A stretch of 64,000 bases of DNA, from the NCBI RefSeq assembly GCF_001649575.2, contig NC_051452.1, forward strand, positions 8,296,591-8,360,590, in the 5' to 3' direction. Positions 12,523 to 25,331 of this stretch are shown piece by piece. Both the position numbers and the translations under genes were made by a program. The notes under the pieces were generated by a model. It was not told the origin of the DNA, ran no database searches, and was given only the letters and a program-made list of their open reading frames with translations. Source of the stretch: Kryptolebias marmoratus (Eukaryota > Chordata > Actinopteri > Cyprinodontiformes > Rivulidae). Numbering within the stretch: position 1 is the first letter of the stretch; every line of letters starts with the position of its first letter.

Positions 12523-15500
12523 CAACTGTAGATCTGCATATTTGTTTTGCCCTTCTGGACACGACCCTTTATCCTGGCTTGGGACCAACACCAGGAGCCC
12601 GTCCAGTGGCTGGAACCTCAAATGTGGAATCTCGTGGAAACTAGGGGTCATATCCTGTTTTTCGATGAACCGAGACGTGACAAAAGTGGCCCCCGCTGCA
12701 CTGAAACCCAGGGTTTTGATGTACTTCTGCTTCTATGAAGCTAAAAGGAAAATGATGCTCATAAGAGCCACACAGTTTTGTATTTTTGCTGCCATTGCTG
12801 AAGGTGTCTTGGGCTGTGACTGTTGGCGGCTAGTTGGCGTCCACAAGGCGAGTCTTTGAAATGTCTTGAAGCGTTTGGTGCGATGTGGGCAGAGCCCTCT
12901 GAATTAGAAATGTCTGATCAGATGCCCACAGATTCCCACCACTGATGTAAACCACAGAATCCAATCCTTATGTGTCCTCACAGCACCTCTGATGATTTTT
13001 GCCCCGCTCACCCAAATGTGGTTTGCGTCGTTGTCGTTTTTAAACGGCGTGCGTCGTGCTTTTACAAGGGGTCGGGTTGGGTGACGGCTCAGCGGGGGAT
13101 GATGCATCAGTCGGTGTGAATGTACATTAAATCCAGCATGAATCAGCACCTGTTTGTTTACATAGAGAAGCAGACGGCGCCTAATTTTCTTTTCCTTTCA
13201 TGCTAACGTGGTGATTTAAAAGTCGGCCTCCGTCGCAGGTTGGTCCTGTCTTTGTTCTACTGCTGTCTTTCAAAAACTGACCTGGGAGTACTTAATGCCT
13301 TCCAATAAACACATAGGTTAATGTCTCTCTTGGCGTTTTTATTGATTCATTCAGAGAATGAAAATTCGGGACGAATTTTGGATTAACAGACATAAGCTTA
13401 ACGCCAATATTGGTTCATTTGATTGATCGGCAAACACAAAGTCAGAGATGTTCTGATCTCCAGTGAAATCTCTCATTCAAATCTGGATGAATGGGTCGAT
13501 TTATTTTCCGCAGGGGATGATCCATTCGGCTAATCCTGATCACAAGGAGTTGGGCCAGTCGGAAAAAAGACCAACCTTCTCCCAGTACAGCGCTGAGATC
13601 GACTTACCTTTTTAGTTCTGGAGCTGAAGAGGGAAAACGATGCACTTCCAGCGGGCTAAATATCCTTTAGGCGTTAAACTCTGAGGCCTGTTTGTTTGGA
13701 AGAGTGCATTTGATGTGTAACAGTTTGTTATGACGCTCGACAAAATGACTTCTAATCTGCCGGGCGCGTTCTGCTGCGTCTGTTGACGGTTCTGTTGGTT
13801 CCAGCAGATTGGTATTAGCACGACTGGCATCTGCTTCCAGGGAGATTAGATGTTAGCCGCTATGTTTGTTGTTCCCTCCTGCTTTGGTCTCTAATCGGCA
13901 CTGGCAGAAGGCCGCCTGAAAGGTGGCGGAAATTTGATTTTTGACCGTCAATCTGCCCAATTTCCTCTTTTATATCTTGTCTTCCTCTGTCATTTCCCCC
14001 AAAATAAAAAAACACCCTGAATGAGCTCACTCTAAACGCCTCGTTTGCTTTCTTTAAGATCCCGTCCTCGATGCCGACAGCTTGATTACAGCCTCACGCT
14101 GATGGCTCTTTCTGCAAAGCTAATGGAGGATGTGGAAGAAGAGGGTCAGACTCGCCTGTTTTCCTCTCTCCCTCTAATTTTTAAGTGGTTTTGGAGACTC
14201 TGACTGAATCCCTCGTGATTCAATCTCGCATCAACCTCGGCGGTCTCCCTGAGGTTTGGCCGCCACGTTCAGGAGCTTCAATCCGGACCGACTGCTTAGC
14301 TTCAGGGGTTCTGATCGGCTGGAGAGAAACCTTTACGCCGAACGGCAACAATCAACATTTGTTTCACTTTTAACTTCTTCTGGGCTTTCATGTTGTGAAA
14401 CAAACCCAAACCAAGCCTGTTAGCAAGTGAAATTAAATTTGATAAACATCTACTCAAATCTATGCATTTTCCAGCCATTGGAAGTACATTTTACTTAATT
14501 CCCAGGGTTAATAAAACAACATAAAGTCAGTATATTATGTATTTATTGAAAGGTAGAACACTGGATTAGATTTAGCCTTCAAGCTGAACTTTATCTGAGA
14601 TCGTACTTGATTATTGCATTACACTTATTTAGTTTTTTACACGCTTTCCAGAACAGCTATTAACGGTTTCAAAATCTTCTAAAACACCCAGCTGGTACTA
14701 ACCAGTGATACCAACGAAGTTACAAGGAAATATCACAGAAAAATAGTTTGTTTTTTTTTTAATTAAAATATTACATGTAGAAACATTCTGTGTGATTTTA
14801 AATTAGACAAATGAGTAATTTGCATTTTAAAGGTCGAGCTGTTAGCTACTACAGCAGTGCTGTCCAGTAAAACCAATGATAGTTACATAGAAATGGTACG
14901 GAAAATTAATTATTCAAGGTAAAATATTATATTAAGAGACATTTAGTGTGAAATCTGAGTCCTGGAGGCGCAACAGGAGATTCTTTTATTGAGAAAGAGG
15001 AGCACTACAAGCTTAATAATCAACCTGGAGACAAAATAAAATACATAAATACATAGTTATCTGGTCCTTGCATGGTTAATATTGACTAAACGTACCACCA
15101 CTGACGGCAAGAACCTGCAGAGACCCTGAGCCTCTGCTGCTTTCCTCACCTCTGACCTTGTGGTTTGCAGTTACATCATCGAAACACAAGTTCTGCACGC
15201 TGAGGGCAAATATCAGAAATGTTCCGTTCAGCGGAGCCTCATAGGAAGCTTTGATGCGACAGGGTTATGACCCGATCCCGAAAAAGTTATAAATTTCGAC
15301 GGAACTGCGAGCAATAAAAGCGAGCTCGGTGTGCTGAGATGTTTGAGTTGTTTTACAGCTTTCCTGATCTCATCCTCGCCGGTCTTTTAGCTTTGAGGTC
15401 TTCGGCTCAGCTCATAATGTCTGCGTTTATTCACTGTGACGTCTCGAGTGGCGCAGGTGATGGATGTCCGGGCTGGGACCGCTGTGAGCCCCGCGCTCTA

Positions 15501-16041
15501 TAAATACATTTCCCTTCGTATGGTTTGTGGTTGCAGTAATGAGCAGGGAATTTTAAAGCTCTCGGTTTTTCTGGGCTGCGTGGTTTTGCCTTGCTAGCCC
15601 GGGCCTCTGCAGTCTCTCGCTCAGACCCCTCGTGTCTCCCCCCCCCCACCGCCCTCTCAGTCTTTGTTCGAGTGCTGCTGCAGCACTTGGCCCTGCCTGC
15701 AAATGAGCACCATTGACGGAGCAATTATTCAGCATGGGGCAAGCCCCTCACCCCGCCTGTACGCGCTCATGTACACACTCAGCGCCGCATTCGCTGTCAT
15801 GTTTAGACTTTTTTTTTGTGTGTGTGTGTGTGAGCGTCTTTCAGCAGGACGGCAAATGAGATAAACTGAGAGGGAGAAGAATAAAAACTCGCTTCTGGAA
15901 ATTTTCTAAGAAATTATCTTTGAACTGAATTCCCTCGGGGCTGGATGAGCTTCATATCCCTTTCAAACATGAATTAATGGGACTGACGAGCAAACACACA
16001 CACACACACACACACATTTCTTCCCCTCAGACACAGCTCCC
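12523..16041. other. Non-coding stretch upstream of the assembly gap
   Basis: No coding exon could be supported. Near 15430-15760 the sequence becomes GC-richer and holds a CTATAAATAC TATA-like string (about 15498-15507) and a perfect 17-nt palindrome AGTGCTGCTGCAGCACT (about 15670). Short TG and CA microsatellites lie near 15820-15832 and 15995-16016. This could be regulatory sequence of map2, but nothing proves it. Confidence 0.4.
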
Positions 16042-16232
16042 NNNNNNNNNNNNNNNNNNNNNNNNNNNNNNNNNNNNNNNNNNNNNNNNNNNNNNNNNNN
16101 NNNNNNNNNNNNNNNNNNNNNNNNNNNNNNNNNNNNNNNNNNNNNNNNNNNNNNNNNNNNNNNNNNNNNNNNNNNNNNNNNNNNNNNNNNNNNNNNNNNN
16201 NNNNNNNNNNNNNNNNNNNNNNNNNNNNNNNN
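16042..16232. other. Assembly gap (191 N)
   Basis: An uninterrupted run of N. It lies just after a CA repeat and 62 bases before a likely 5' exon, so upstream exon or promoter sequence may be hidden in it. Confidence 0.99.
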
Positions 16233-16294
16233 TAAAGCATCGGTCATCCCCCGCGACTCCCTCTCACCTCCTCTTTCTTCTCCTCTCCCTGCAG

Positions 16295-16352
16295 AAGCCG
16301 CTGCCTCCTTCGCCTCCTCTCTGCAGAGAAAAAGCTGGACTCGCTCCACCAG
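16295..16352 (+). other. map2: Likely non-coding 5' exon of map2
   Basis: A long pyrimidine tract ending CTCTCCCTGCAG precedes this 58-nt segment, and a near-consensus donor CCAG|GTAAGATG follows it. It has no ATG. MAP2 in other vertebrates has several non-coding 5' exons separated from the ATG exon by large introns, which fits a position 15 kb upstream of 31348. The assignment rests on splice signals only; RNA reads joining 16352 to 31348 would prove it. Confidence 0.5.
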
Positions 16353-17403
16353 GTAAGATGTCACACCGTGTGTCACACTTTCCCGTGGACACCCAGGGCT
16401 CCTTTCAGCACCGGCTCCGTCTCTCCCTGCTTATCTTCCGGCTTTTGTTTGCAGAAAATTTAAAATATTCTAAATATTTGCTGCTGTCATATTCAAACAA
16501 TTGAAAGAGCCGATGCTCTGATAAGCCGAGGGGGGCTTTTTTTTTTTTTCTTCTTCTGGGGTTTGGTGACCTTTAGTTGTGGCGTTCTCTGGCGTCTAGA
16601 CAGCGCTGATTATTCATCCGCCTGGAGTATTTCAAGTCACAAACATTTTTGCGATATCCTTGGAGGCTGAGATCGGGACGGCATGTGGTCGTCGGTGGTT
16701 TGGGATTCCCGGCCAACAGATTGTTGCCGGTTTCCCTCGGCAGGAGTGACACGGAGCCGAGCGAGACCGCGGGACACGTTACGCTGTCTCTCTGCGTTGG
16801 CAGATCTGACTGTCACAAGTCCGCTGACAGCTTGGTCGGGACGGGTTTATGGAGCAGGTGGTGATGCAGTTTTAAGAATTTTTGACCTTTTTACCCCCTG
16901 CCTGTCTTGTACGCCTCCTTCTTCTTCCAATCCTTGATCTCTTGATCTGATTTCACTTTTTATTGACAATGTTCTCTCACTGTTTCCACTTCCTGTCACC
17001 CTCAGCGTATCAGCAAACACCAGAACAGTAAACCCATTATGGTCAATTTCTCTCAACAACAAAATAAACATAAAAAAATCCTTTATTTTTAGGTGAACAA
17101 CATACGTGAGAGGTCTATTGTATGTCTCAAACTGTATATGTTTGTTTGACTTGACCAAAAAAAGTAAATTTGTGACATTTTTGAACATATTCGTGCAATT
17201 AAACACATAAATCCTCTGAGGAACAGGGGCGATGCCGTAAGTTAAGCCTGTATTTCACAGAACTGCAGCTGTTGGTGACAATTTACGAACGGCAAACTCA
17301 AAGGAAGTTTCCAAAAAGGTTTCGAAGTGTTTGCTAAACATATTTTCTCAGTCTCATTGGGAGGGTTTGGTGTCGTATGAAACCAAACTGTGCCTGACTG
17401 GAC
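16353..17403. other. Non-coding stretch, nothing recognised
   Basis: Follows the candidate 5' exon. A T-run lies near 16540. No coding exon or element is visible. Confidence 0.4.
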
Positions 17404-17598
17404 CATTGGTGTCCAGTCCTGGTCCTGGAGGGCCACCATCCTGCACGTTTTAGATGTTTGTCTGCTCCAACACACCTGACTTCAATCAAGGATTAACAGG
17501 CTTCTGCAGAACATGAAGAGGTCATTCAACCATTGGAGCAGGAAACCAGTAAAACCTGCAGGATCGTGGCCCTCCAGGACCAGGATTGGACACCCCTG
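17404..17598. mobile_element. hAT-type hairpin MITE, third copy
   Basis: It starts CATTGGTGTCCAGTCCTGG and ends CCAGGATTGGACACCCCTG, which are inverse to each other. It shares internal CTCCAACACACCTGA and CTTCTGCAGAACATGAAGAG with the copy at 12301. I found no matching 8-mer on the two sides, so the target duplication has probably decayed. Confidence 0.8.
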
Positions 17599-18149
17599 GA
17601 TTAGAGACATAAAGGAGAACAAATTGAGACAGAATTAAGGCGCTTTGTGACTAAACTGCAACTGAAAATTGCGGGAACGTCACGATTTAGTCGCTCATGC
17701 GTACAAAGGTGCCTAAAGTACCAATGCAGTTGCACTCCAAGTGAAAGTTTGCGTTTTTTCTTCCACCTTTGTCTCCAACGAGTCGCGGACAGTCACAGCC
17801 CTGTGAGATTTAAACTCAGGCTGAATATTACAATAATAATAATAATAATAACAGCTACAATAAACTCGTATTTTCCACACTCCTTTCTTCCTGTTTAGAT
17901 TAGCCAAATATACGGAGGTATTGCAACGGAAATAATTTTTTTTTTGATGTACTGAAAGTGTAAGCTGATGTTTTTAAACGACTAATGAAGCTGTAAATGT
18001 TGTGTTATGATTTTTTACACCTTTAAGCTGTTTAAAAACTTTTTAATTGTCCTAAAACAGAACGTTAAAGTCACGTTACAGTTTAAGTGTAATTGGCAGG
18101 AATCGTTTGCTGTTAATGCATCAAAATGAAATGGAGCAGATTGGGTTTA

Positions 18150-18370
18150 GCGCCATTAGGCATTTTTGGTACGAACAAAAAGTGTTGTTTTGATGAAAAG
18201 AGCGTCACGGCGGTTGTGAAGCACGGCGGCGTAACTGTCATGGTTTGGGCTTAAATCATTCCCTTGGGTCTCAGGATGAATCACAACCCCCAAGTCTTTA
18301 GTCTGCAAGGAAAAACCAAAACAGCCCCAAACCATAACAATGCCACCACCGTGCTTCACAGTTGAAACAA
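18150..18370. mobile_element. Inverted pair of Tc1-type transposase fragments
   Basis: On the + strand, 18212-18250 encodes the GAAGCACGGCGGCG..TGGTTTGGG block. On the - strand, 18360-18310 encodes the same block better preserved (KHGGGIVMVWGCF). In Tc1-like transposases this KHGGGS..WGCF segment lies in the catalytic domain. The two copies point toward each other, making a hairpin-like remnant. Neither is functional. Confidence 0.65.
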
Positions 18371-19129
18371 GCCTTTTTCTTTGTACGTCATCCTCGTTTA
18401 TTCAGCTATTATTGATGCTCCTTGATAGTGTTTTAAATTCTTTGCGAGGTGGGTAAATTTAGAGCTAAAACTGACCTTTTAGTGGGAAAATGTTCCTCCA
18501 AAGAGCGGTCCTAGTCTCGGTCCAGGTTGGAAGTGAACCGAGATGTCGTGGGAGGTTTTGAACAACAGTCATCCACAGACGTCTTGGAGCTGGAGGTGAA
18601 TGGAAGAGTAGGCGCAAAATAAAAAACAAAAAATCAACTTCTTCCATCAGAAACATTACGCAGATCGCCCACACAGAGTTATTTCTGCTAAAAAAAAAAA
18701 ATCATAAATATCCGATTCTTCGTCAACAGAATAAATCATTCAAACACGTTTCATGTGTTGTGCTGTTAAAGCGAGGATCAGATGTGTTTATGACCGTCAG
18801 CTAGAAGTCACCGAGACGTCTGTCACGTCCACGCTGACAGGACGCCCCCCGCCCCCTGCTCCGTCTCAGTTTCCGTCTGCCTCCATGGTCGGCGGGCTGC
18901 TCGGAGGCGAGCTGGTGACCCAACGCAGCATAGGATGGGTCCACACGCGCCCTCCATCCGTCCTCGCTTTTGGGAACAAACGGCAGCCTTCGCCACCCCG
19001 AATCGTCCCCATCCTCCTCCTAACCCCCTCTTCTCCCTCGTTTGTTTGCGCTCAGAGCGAGGCAGAAGATGCTCCCGCGGCCGACTGACGAAGATGTTTC
19101 TAAATTTAAAAAACTGCGAAGAAACGACG

Positions 19130-19490
19130 GCTTGAAATAATCCCAACAAGATGAGGTGGCGCTCGGATTATGAGTCGTGCTTGACTCTCAGCTACTACCA
19201 CTCCAGACTTTAGCTCTCGTTTTTTGTGTTCACCAAGGCTGAATAACTGTGGCGGCCATCTTGCTTCGGGTTGACTCCAAAGCGAATCAGTTATGGTTAA
19301 CTTTCTGAGAGTTTCATTAAAATCCCTCCATTGGCTCATGAGATATTTCGCTAACAGACACGGTTGACTCTAACCGAAGATGCTGCGCTCGGGTTATGTG
19401 TTGTGAAGGACTCTCAGCGACTACCACACCAATCTGCAGCTCGGTATCTGTGAAACTGACCGAGTTTCAGCCATTTTGTGCAACGTAGTG
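19130..19490 (+). repeat. CTACCACACC-family repeat, two tandem copies
   Basis: The first copy (about 19130-19375) is the fullest in the window. It runs from GACTCTCAGCTACTACCAC through GGCGGCCATCTTG and GGGTTGACTCCAAAG to CATGAGATATTTCGCTAACA. A second, shorter copy follows at 19380-19490 (GGACTCTCAGCGACTACCAC). No coding capacity was seen. Confidence 0.75.
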
Positions 19491-20392
19491 ATGGAAGTTT
19501 TCAGATGTTCGAGGAGCAAAGCTGCAGCTGTTACACATACTTGTAGCCTCTCTGAGGAATGTGGTAAACCTGTGGGAAGGTGGAAAAGCAGGAAAAATAC
19601 TCTCAAAAGTTAGATCAGCCCATTTAAATGGTTATATGTCACTAATAGATTGGATTACATCAGAATAAAACATTTATGACAGCAAAATAACAAATATTTT
19701 TGCTGGTTTTACACATTTTTATTGCAAAAATGTGCATTTTAAGTGGCCTGCCAGGATTTACATCCACAGTCCTGCCTTTAAAAAGATTTTCCAGCCTTTT
19801 CACGGTGAAAGAATTCCTCAGTAATGACATGAGAGCCTGCGGGCAGCGATTCGAAGCATCCCGTGCTAACTCGTTGATTGATGAATCTCCATGCGATGCT
19901 TTCAGGCCACTGAAACACTTCCATGCAGAACAGTTCTGCCACCTGTCCTAACGTTGAAATGCAGCTGTCGCCTCGAGGGCACAGCAACCAGCACCTGGTA
20001 CCGCCCGCTTTTACATTAAACCTGCTTACATCCATGAAGCAACGATGGAAATTATTGTTTAAAAAAAGAAAAAGTCCGAACCCACAGTTCCCACAGTTTT
20101 CTGTCTCAAACAGGATATTGCTCTCCTCTGAAGCTGCAGCTCCTGACCCGAGGTCAGATCGGACTTAGTGGAAGCATTAACATAAACGGTTCTGTGCTCC
20201 AAGTTCTCCCAATTAACTTCTCTCTCCGAGCATGGACACACGCTCTCTGTTTGAGACTCCAAATTGCAAGAAAAAAAAAAGTTGGGAGCTCATTGCCACC
20301 AGCTGATTTTGGTTTGAAATGGCTTAAATCTGTCTTAGATTATGGATTTCTCCATATAAATTACATTAAAGAATAATAAAGGAGCTTCTGTC

Positions 20393-20812
20393 ATACAGCA
20401 GCCATAAAAGTATTCACCCCCTTGCTTTTATTGCCACCATACATTAATCTTGTTCAATATAAACTGGCTTTTTTGACAAATAAATAGCAAAAAACTACTT
20501 CAAAGTCAAAGTGAAATCAATTTTTACAGAGTAATTCCATTAAAATAAAACATATGTTACGTGAAATGAGTGACTGCATAAATATTCACCCCCTTTAGAT
20601 CAGTATGCGGTGCGTTCACTGGATGTCGACTCCTTTTCTTTCTGCTCAAACTCGGTCAGGTTGAGGATCGGGCGGACGCAGGTCCGAGTTCCAACATCCA
20701 CCTTTTTTGTCTTTAAAGCGTTTCCTGTGTCGTTTTCGTTGCCCGTGACTGATCTATAGCAACAATGGAACGGTTAAACATCCCAGAGGGTGAATACTTT
20801 TTATAGATACAA
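20393..20812. mobile_element. Non-autonomous Tc1-type element (GTATTCACCCC ends)
   Basis: The left end reads TACAGCAGCCATAAAAGTATTCACCCCC. The right end near 20787-20806 reads GGGTGAATACTTTTTATAG, its inverse. An internal copy of ATTCACCCCCTTTAGATC lies near 20583. GTATTCACCCC-type ends are widespread in non-autonomous Tc1-like elements of fish. There is no transposase frame. Confidence 0.75.
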
Positions 20813-23044
20813 ACATTTAGATTTCCTCTGCAAGCGTAATTTAATAAGTGGAGCAGTTATTCTTAGATTCCCTGACTGATTTTAGGAAATGGTTTTTATG
20901 GAGTAATTGCTTTTAAATATCCCACTCATCTTGGAGTTGATGTATTTATAACGTGTGTGTTTGTTGGGGGTCTGTGTGTGTGAATTATAGATGAGGAAGT
21001 GGAGGGGGGGTGGTGGCCAACTTGGAAAGGGAGGAAGCAGAGAGAGATCTTGGAGGAGAGACTCTGTCAGGTTTGCTGGCTGGACCTCAAACACAGACCG
21101 AACAAGATCCACGTTATGACCATAAATCAGTTTTTCCCAATTCGCTTCACTGAGTCGTTCATTTTAACCAACGTTCGGCTCGTACCGTAGGGAATTCCTG
21201 GTGGATTATTTCACCGAAAAGTTGTAAAGATCCTCAAAGAATCCGTTTTTAAAAAGCGAAAACAGCTTTCACTGCTGCTGTCTCAGAGCGTCGTACATCC
21301 AAGACGATTTGAAGAACAAATACAAATCCAGCCAACGCCAAGGAGAGAATTAAGTGCTGAAAATGAGTTTATTATCCACCCTGATGCAGTTCTTGATTCA
21401 GTGTTTTCATTACGGATCGACCAATTAGAGTTTCTCGAAGGCGGATTCTAACGCTGATTTTTTAGAAATCAGGCCAAACCAAGAGCCAAAAACAACATGA
21501 TAATATCCATATGTTTTACAATTTCCTAGATTTTGAAAAAGAAAGAAAATCATTGTGGATGATGAGTAGATTTCCTTATATTCTCCATCTTATCAAAACA
21601 ATTATTTGTACAGGACTCAAAAAGCTTGGAATTAGGGTTTTACCATTTTTTTCTCTGGTATATACAACGCTTTTATTTTGAAAAGTTAGCATAATATTCT
21701 GGTTAGCTTCTTAAACTTAGCACAAAAAGTCGAGACATTCGTGTTTAGTTGATTATTTGTTTCTTGTAACGATACTTCTTGGCAATAAATCCACTACTGT
21801 TAGAAAGAATGTTTATTTTCCAATTAATGGAGCAACATTTGTTTGGAAAATGCATTTTGAGTTGAGCAGCAGAGGGTTCATCGTGAAAAAACTCGCTAAA
21901 TCTTCTCTGCCGAACAGCTTCATTTGCTACTTCCTCCAAACATGCCACATTTGACTGATCCGGATCAGGTCCCGTTCTTTTCGGGCAACTTCAAGCTGTT
22001 GTTCTGTCAAAAAGGGGGCGGTGCCGAGCTGTAGTGGCTGTGTATGGTTCTTCCGCATGCTACCGAGGTGCTGAGATGTGCTGATTCTTCCATCTTCAAT
22101 CATCCAATCCAAGAAACAAACCCCCAAAACAAGAGGCGGTAGCAGAAAAAGCTGTTTGACAGAAGATTTTTCGAGTTTTTTAAACCCTGAAACTCGACTC
22201 TGCTGCTCAACATACAAATAAAGTTTCCTTACGAATGTGGCAACATTTAAGGGGAAATAAACACCGCCTTGAAAGGCTCTGAAAACAGAATATTATATGA
22301 AATGCAGCAATACTTCTGCCCAATGATGCCTTTTATTTAGCTTTCCGTCTCCACATTTTTCAGTTATTTAAACAAAAGGCAAAAATCGTCCAAATTAATT
22401 GACCAATCGGTCGTTTTTGCGTTTTTATTCTCTCTTTTTTTTTTTCTGCTTTCTGCATCAGCTTCAGTCTGGAGCCAAGACTTGGATAATTATAGCTGAA
22501 GTATCATTTGCCAAAAAAATGCCTTTAAATCCAGAGAGCATCTTTTATTAAAAACCAGTAAAATATCTTCCTGTGGTCTCTCCTGTTTCATTCTAATAAT
22601 GTCGAGCCAGATTGGTCTGGCCTCAGATTTAATTTCCTGTTAGCCTTGCTCCCGATGAAGAGGAGAAATCTCTGGATTAGCTCGGCCTCTGACCTCCTTC
22701 TCCTTCCTCCTCCTCCGTTGCTCCTTTTCTGCCTCCATTTTGACCCATTTGGGCTTTTTTCCCGCGCGTTCGTGGCGACTTCCTTTTAAAGGTTTTAAAA
22801 AAAGGCGTGCGGTGGCTAAAATTTGGCGGGGACGCCGAGATGATCAGCGCCGCATCCTGTAAAATCTGCAACTAATGAGTTTGGAGATCAGATAGGACGC
22901 TGCTCAGATCTTTGATGGTGGGCTGTTGGGAATCAGTGGAGCTTTGGAGGGATAAAAATCAGTAAAAAAAAAAACGTTGTCCGCCTCCTCTCAGGCCAGA
23001 TTTTTAATCTAAGATCTTTATGTTGAGGAATAACCAAGTTTTAG
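20813..23044. other. Non-coding stretch, nothing recognised
   Basis: AT-rich with short spurious frames and a T-run near 22433-22445. No exon or clear element could be supported. Confidence 0.4.
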
Positions 23045-23175
23045 GTGTTTTGGTGAGTTGTGAATCACTCTCAGCTACTACCACATCAGATTTTAGCTCA
23101 TTATCTGTAAAACCGGCTGAGTTAGAGACAGTTTTTGTTGGCTGAGTTCGGTTAGCTGCGGCAGCCATTAAGAGT
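23045..23175 (+). repeat. CTACCACACC-family repeat copy
   Basis: Contains ATCACTCTCAGCTACTACCA, then TTTTAGCTCATTATCTGTAA, then GGTTAGCTGCGGCAGCCAT, in the family order. Confidence 0.7.
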
Positions 23176-23548
23176 CTAAAATTTAAACTTGAAAAAACAT
23201 CAATAAAGTTGTTTTTTTTGCGGCGTCTTGTCGTCTTTCTGTGGTTAAATCAGCCTCATTCCCTCGTCTCGTCTTAAATCCTTGTTTTGGTGCCAGAACT
23301 CCCTCAGACGCTCCGTGTTTTACCTCCTCTCAGTCCCAGAAGCTCCATAAACGAACAAATCTTTTTTTTTTTGTTTGTTTTGTTTCGTGTCTGGTCCCTG
23401 ATCGAACCCTTCGTCCCCCGGCTCCGTCTTCAGTCACGTTCACGAGCTCGGACACAAAATGACTCGTAACAAAAGAGCCAGTTTGTTGGAAGATTGGAGA
23501 CGTTATACCGTTGATTTCTCCTCCTTTTTCTCTCATTTTTCACTCAGG

Positions 23549-23605
23549 GCGTTGCAGACGGTTCAGCCTTTCTGTTCCAGTAATCAGTGAAGAGTTTAAA
23601 CTCAG
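23549..23605 (+). other. Weak candidate non-coding exon
   Basis: A pyrimidine-rich TTTTTCACTCAG acceptor-like site is followed 57 bases later by a perfect donor AACTCAG|GTAAGT. There is no open frame of note. It may be an alternative 5' exon of map2 or chance. Confidence 0.22.
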
Positions 23606-23879
23606 GTAAGTCGACTCTGAAACACTGGAGTTTGTCTTCTGAGTCCTGCAGCTTTTTAGAGTAAAAAACTGGAATTGAATCCTTCATAAGAGGCTTTATT
23701 TGTGTTTTTGTCTGATGTGTGACCAGAATTTATACCGGTTGTCTTTAGTCAGATTTGATTTGATCTAAAAACGAAACAAAAAATGTAGAAAGTTTCAACC
23801 ATTGAATCTTTTCATTTCTACTTTGCCTTCATATCATCAAAAAGAGCCACAGATTTATTAACTTTTATAGAAGTCTCAC

Positions 23880-24290
23880 AGATTAAAGACAAAATGGACA
23901 CATGAGAAGACTAAAAGGACAACAAGGATGCATGAAGAGACAAAATGGATGTCTTAAATGACTTAAAGAACAATGGGGAGACTGAAAGGACATAAAGGTT
24001 ATATAAGGAGACAAAATAAAAAGACAAAAGAGACTCTTAAGAAGACAAAAACAAAAATATGCATCAAGAGAAAGGAGAAATGAAAAGACAAAAAGGACAT
24101 TTAAGGAGACATGAGACAATAATAATATATTTTTGAGACATAAAAAACAGAAGGACGCTTAAGAAGACTAAAAGGACACAAAAAGGCTGCATTAGAGGAC
24201 TAAAAGGACAACAGGGATGCAAAAGGAGACAAAGATAAAGGAGACACCAGTAGAGGACTAAAGAAAAACAAAGTCCTCAGTCAATTTACC
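23880..24290 (+). repeat. Degenerate AAAAGGACA/GGAGACAAA tandem repeat
   Basis: Blocks such as AAAAGGACAC, GGAGACAAAA and AAGAAGACTAAAAGGACA alternate for about 400 bases on a purine-rich + strand. It is a diverged minisatellite with no stable period and no credible coding. Confidence 0.6.
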
Positions 24291-24443
24291 GATATAAAAA
24301 TTGTAAATAAAGTTTCATGTTTCAAAGAATAAAAGTTAAAAGACACAAAAGTCACAGCCGTGATGTTCTGAAGGAGCTGAACGTCTGAAACAGCTGAAAG
24401 TCCACTGAAGTAGCTAAAGTCCAAAAACCAAAAGCGTTCACTC

Positions 24444-24444
<1 letters not shown>

Positions 24445-24540
<96 letters not shown>
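24445..24540. repeat. ATT/AAT trinucleotide repeat with inverted centre
   Basis: An (ATT)n run of about 52 bases switches to (AAT)n and back to (ATT)n, making a long AT palindrome. Antisense translation gives runs of I then N inside a 209-aa frame that is not a real gene. Confidence 0.95.
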
Positions 24541-24541
<1 letters not shown>

Positions 24542-25208
24542 GGCATCACCAGCTGTCGTTGCATTTCAGTGTCTAAAAGGACAAAAACAAGCCTGTCCGT
24601 GGCTGTCAGGGACGTTTTCCATGACTCCCGGCGTCCCCGCGAGGCTCGATCAGCTCGGCTGTTGGGGGACGGACTCGAGCCGGGGACTCGTCTCTGAGCT
24701 GAAACAGACGTGTTTGAGTCACACGAGGGGAACCTCAGCGGCTGCAGCGGCGGTGGTGCGGGCTGAATAAAAGGACGTTTAGGGGGAACTTCCAGCTGTG
24801 GGAACTGTTTCAGCTGCTGGTAGGCAGCTGGGTAACATGGAAATAAAGGAAGTGTTCCTGCTGCAACACAGAAAAAAACAAAACGTAGAGGTCTGGGTGT
24901 TTGTGACCTTGTCCTAAAAAGTCTTCGCAGCTTTAAATCCCGACTCTGCTGCAGAGATCTACCTCTGGACGTCGGTGTCACTGAAGTATGTTGAGAGAAA
25001 ACATAAAAAGTTAGGATTGATGGGCACTTTTGGGCAGGTTTTAACTTTAGTTTATCAGAAAAGGGTGTTAAGTCTTTAGAATGTAAGAAATGTTAAGTGT
25101 ATTTGCACAGAAATGGCAGATTTATTTATTTTGACACCAATAAATGCTACAGCGCTGCTCGTCTGTCTGTGTACAGTTTCTTGTCTGAGTTTTAAATTAA
25201 TAACCCAT

Positions 25209-25331
25209 AGCTGGACACCTCCTGGGTCGGGGATGATCCCGATTGATTTCAGGGTCACAGGGTTTAAAGTCTCAGGTAAACCCTTTATGAAAACAGTGTC
25301 TGTGCTCCAACTCCAGACACATTTATTCAGG
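25209..25331 (+). repeat. GGTCAAGGTCA-type dispersed repeat copy
   Basis: Matches 5353-5468 nearly collinearly (GCTGGACACCTC, GGGGATGATC, CAGGGTCACAGGG, GTGCTCCAACTCCAGACAC). Confidence 0.65.

Noticed and set aside
15963..16504. Reading frames crossing the N gap
   Set aside because: They consist largely of undetermined residues and a CA repeat.
24352..24981. 209-aa antisense reading frame
   Set aside because: It runs through the ATT/AAT simple repeat (runs of I and N) and has no recognisable domain outside it.
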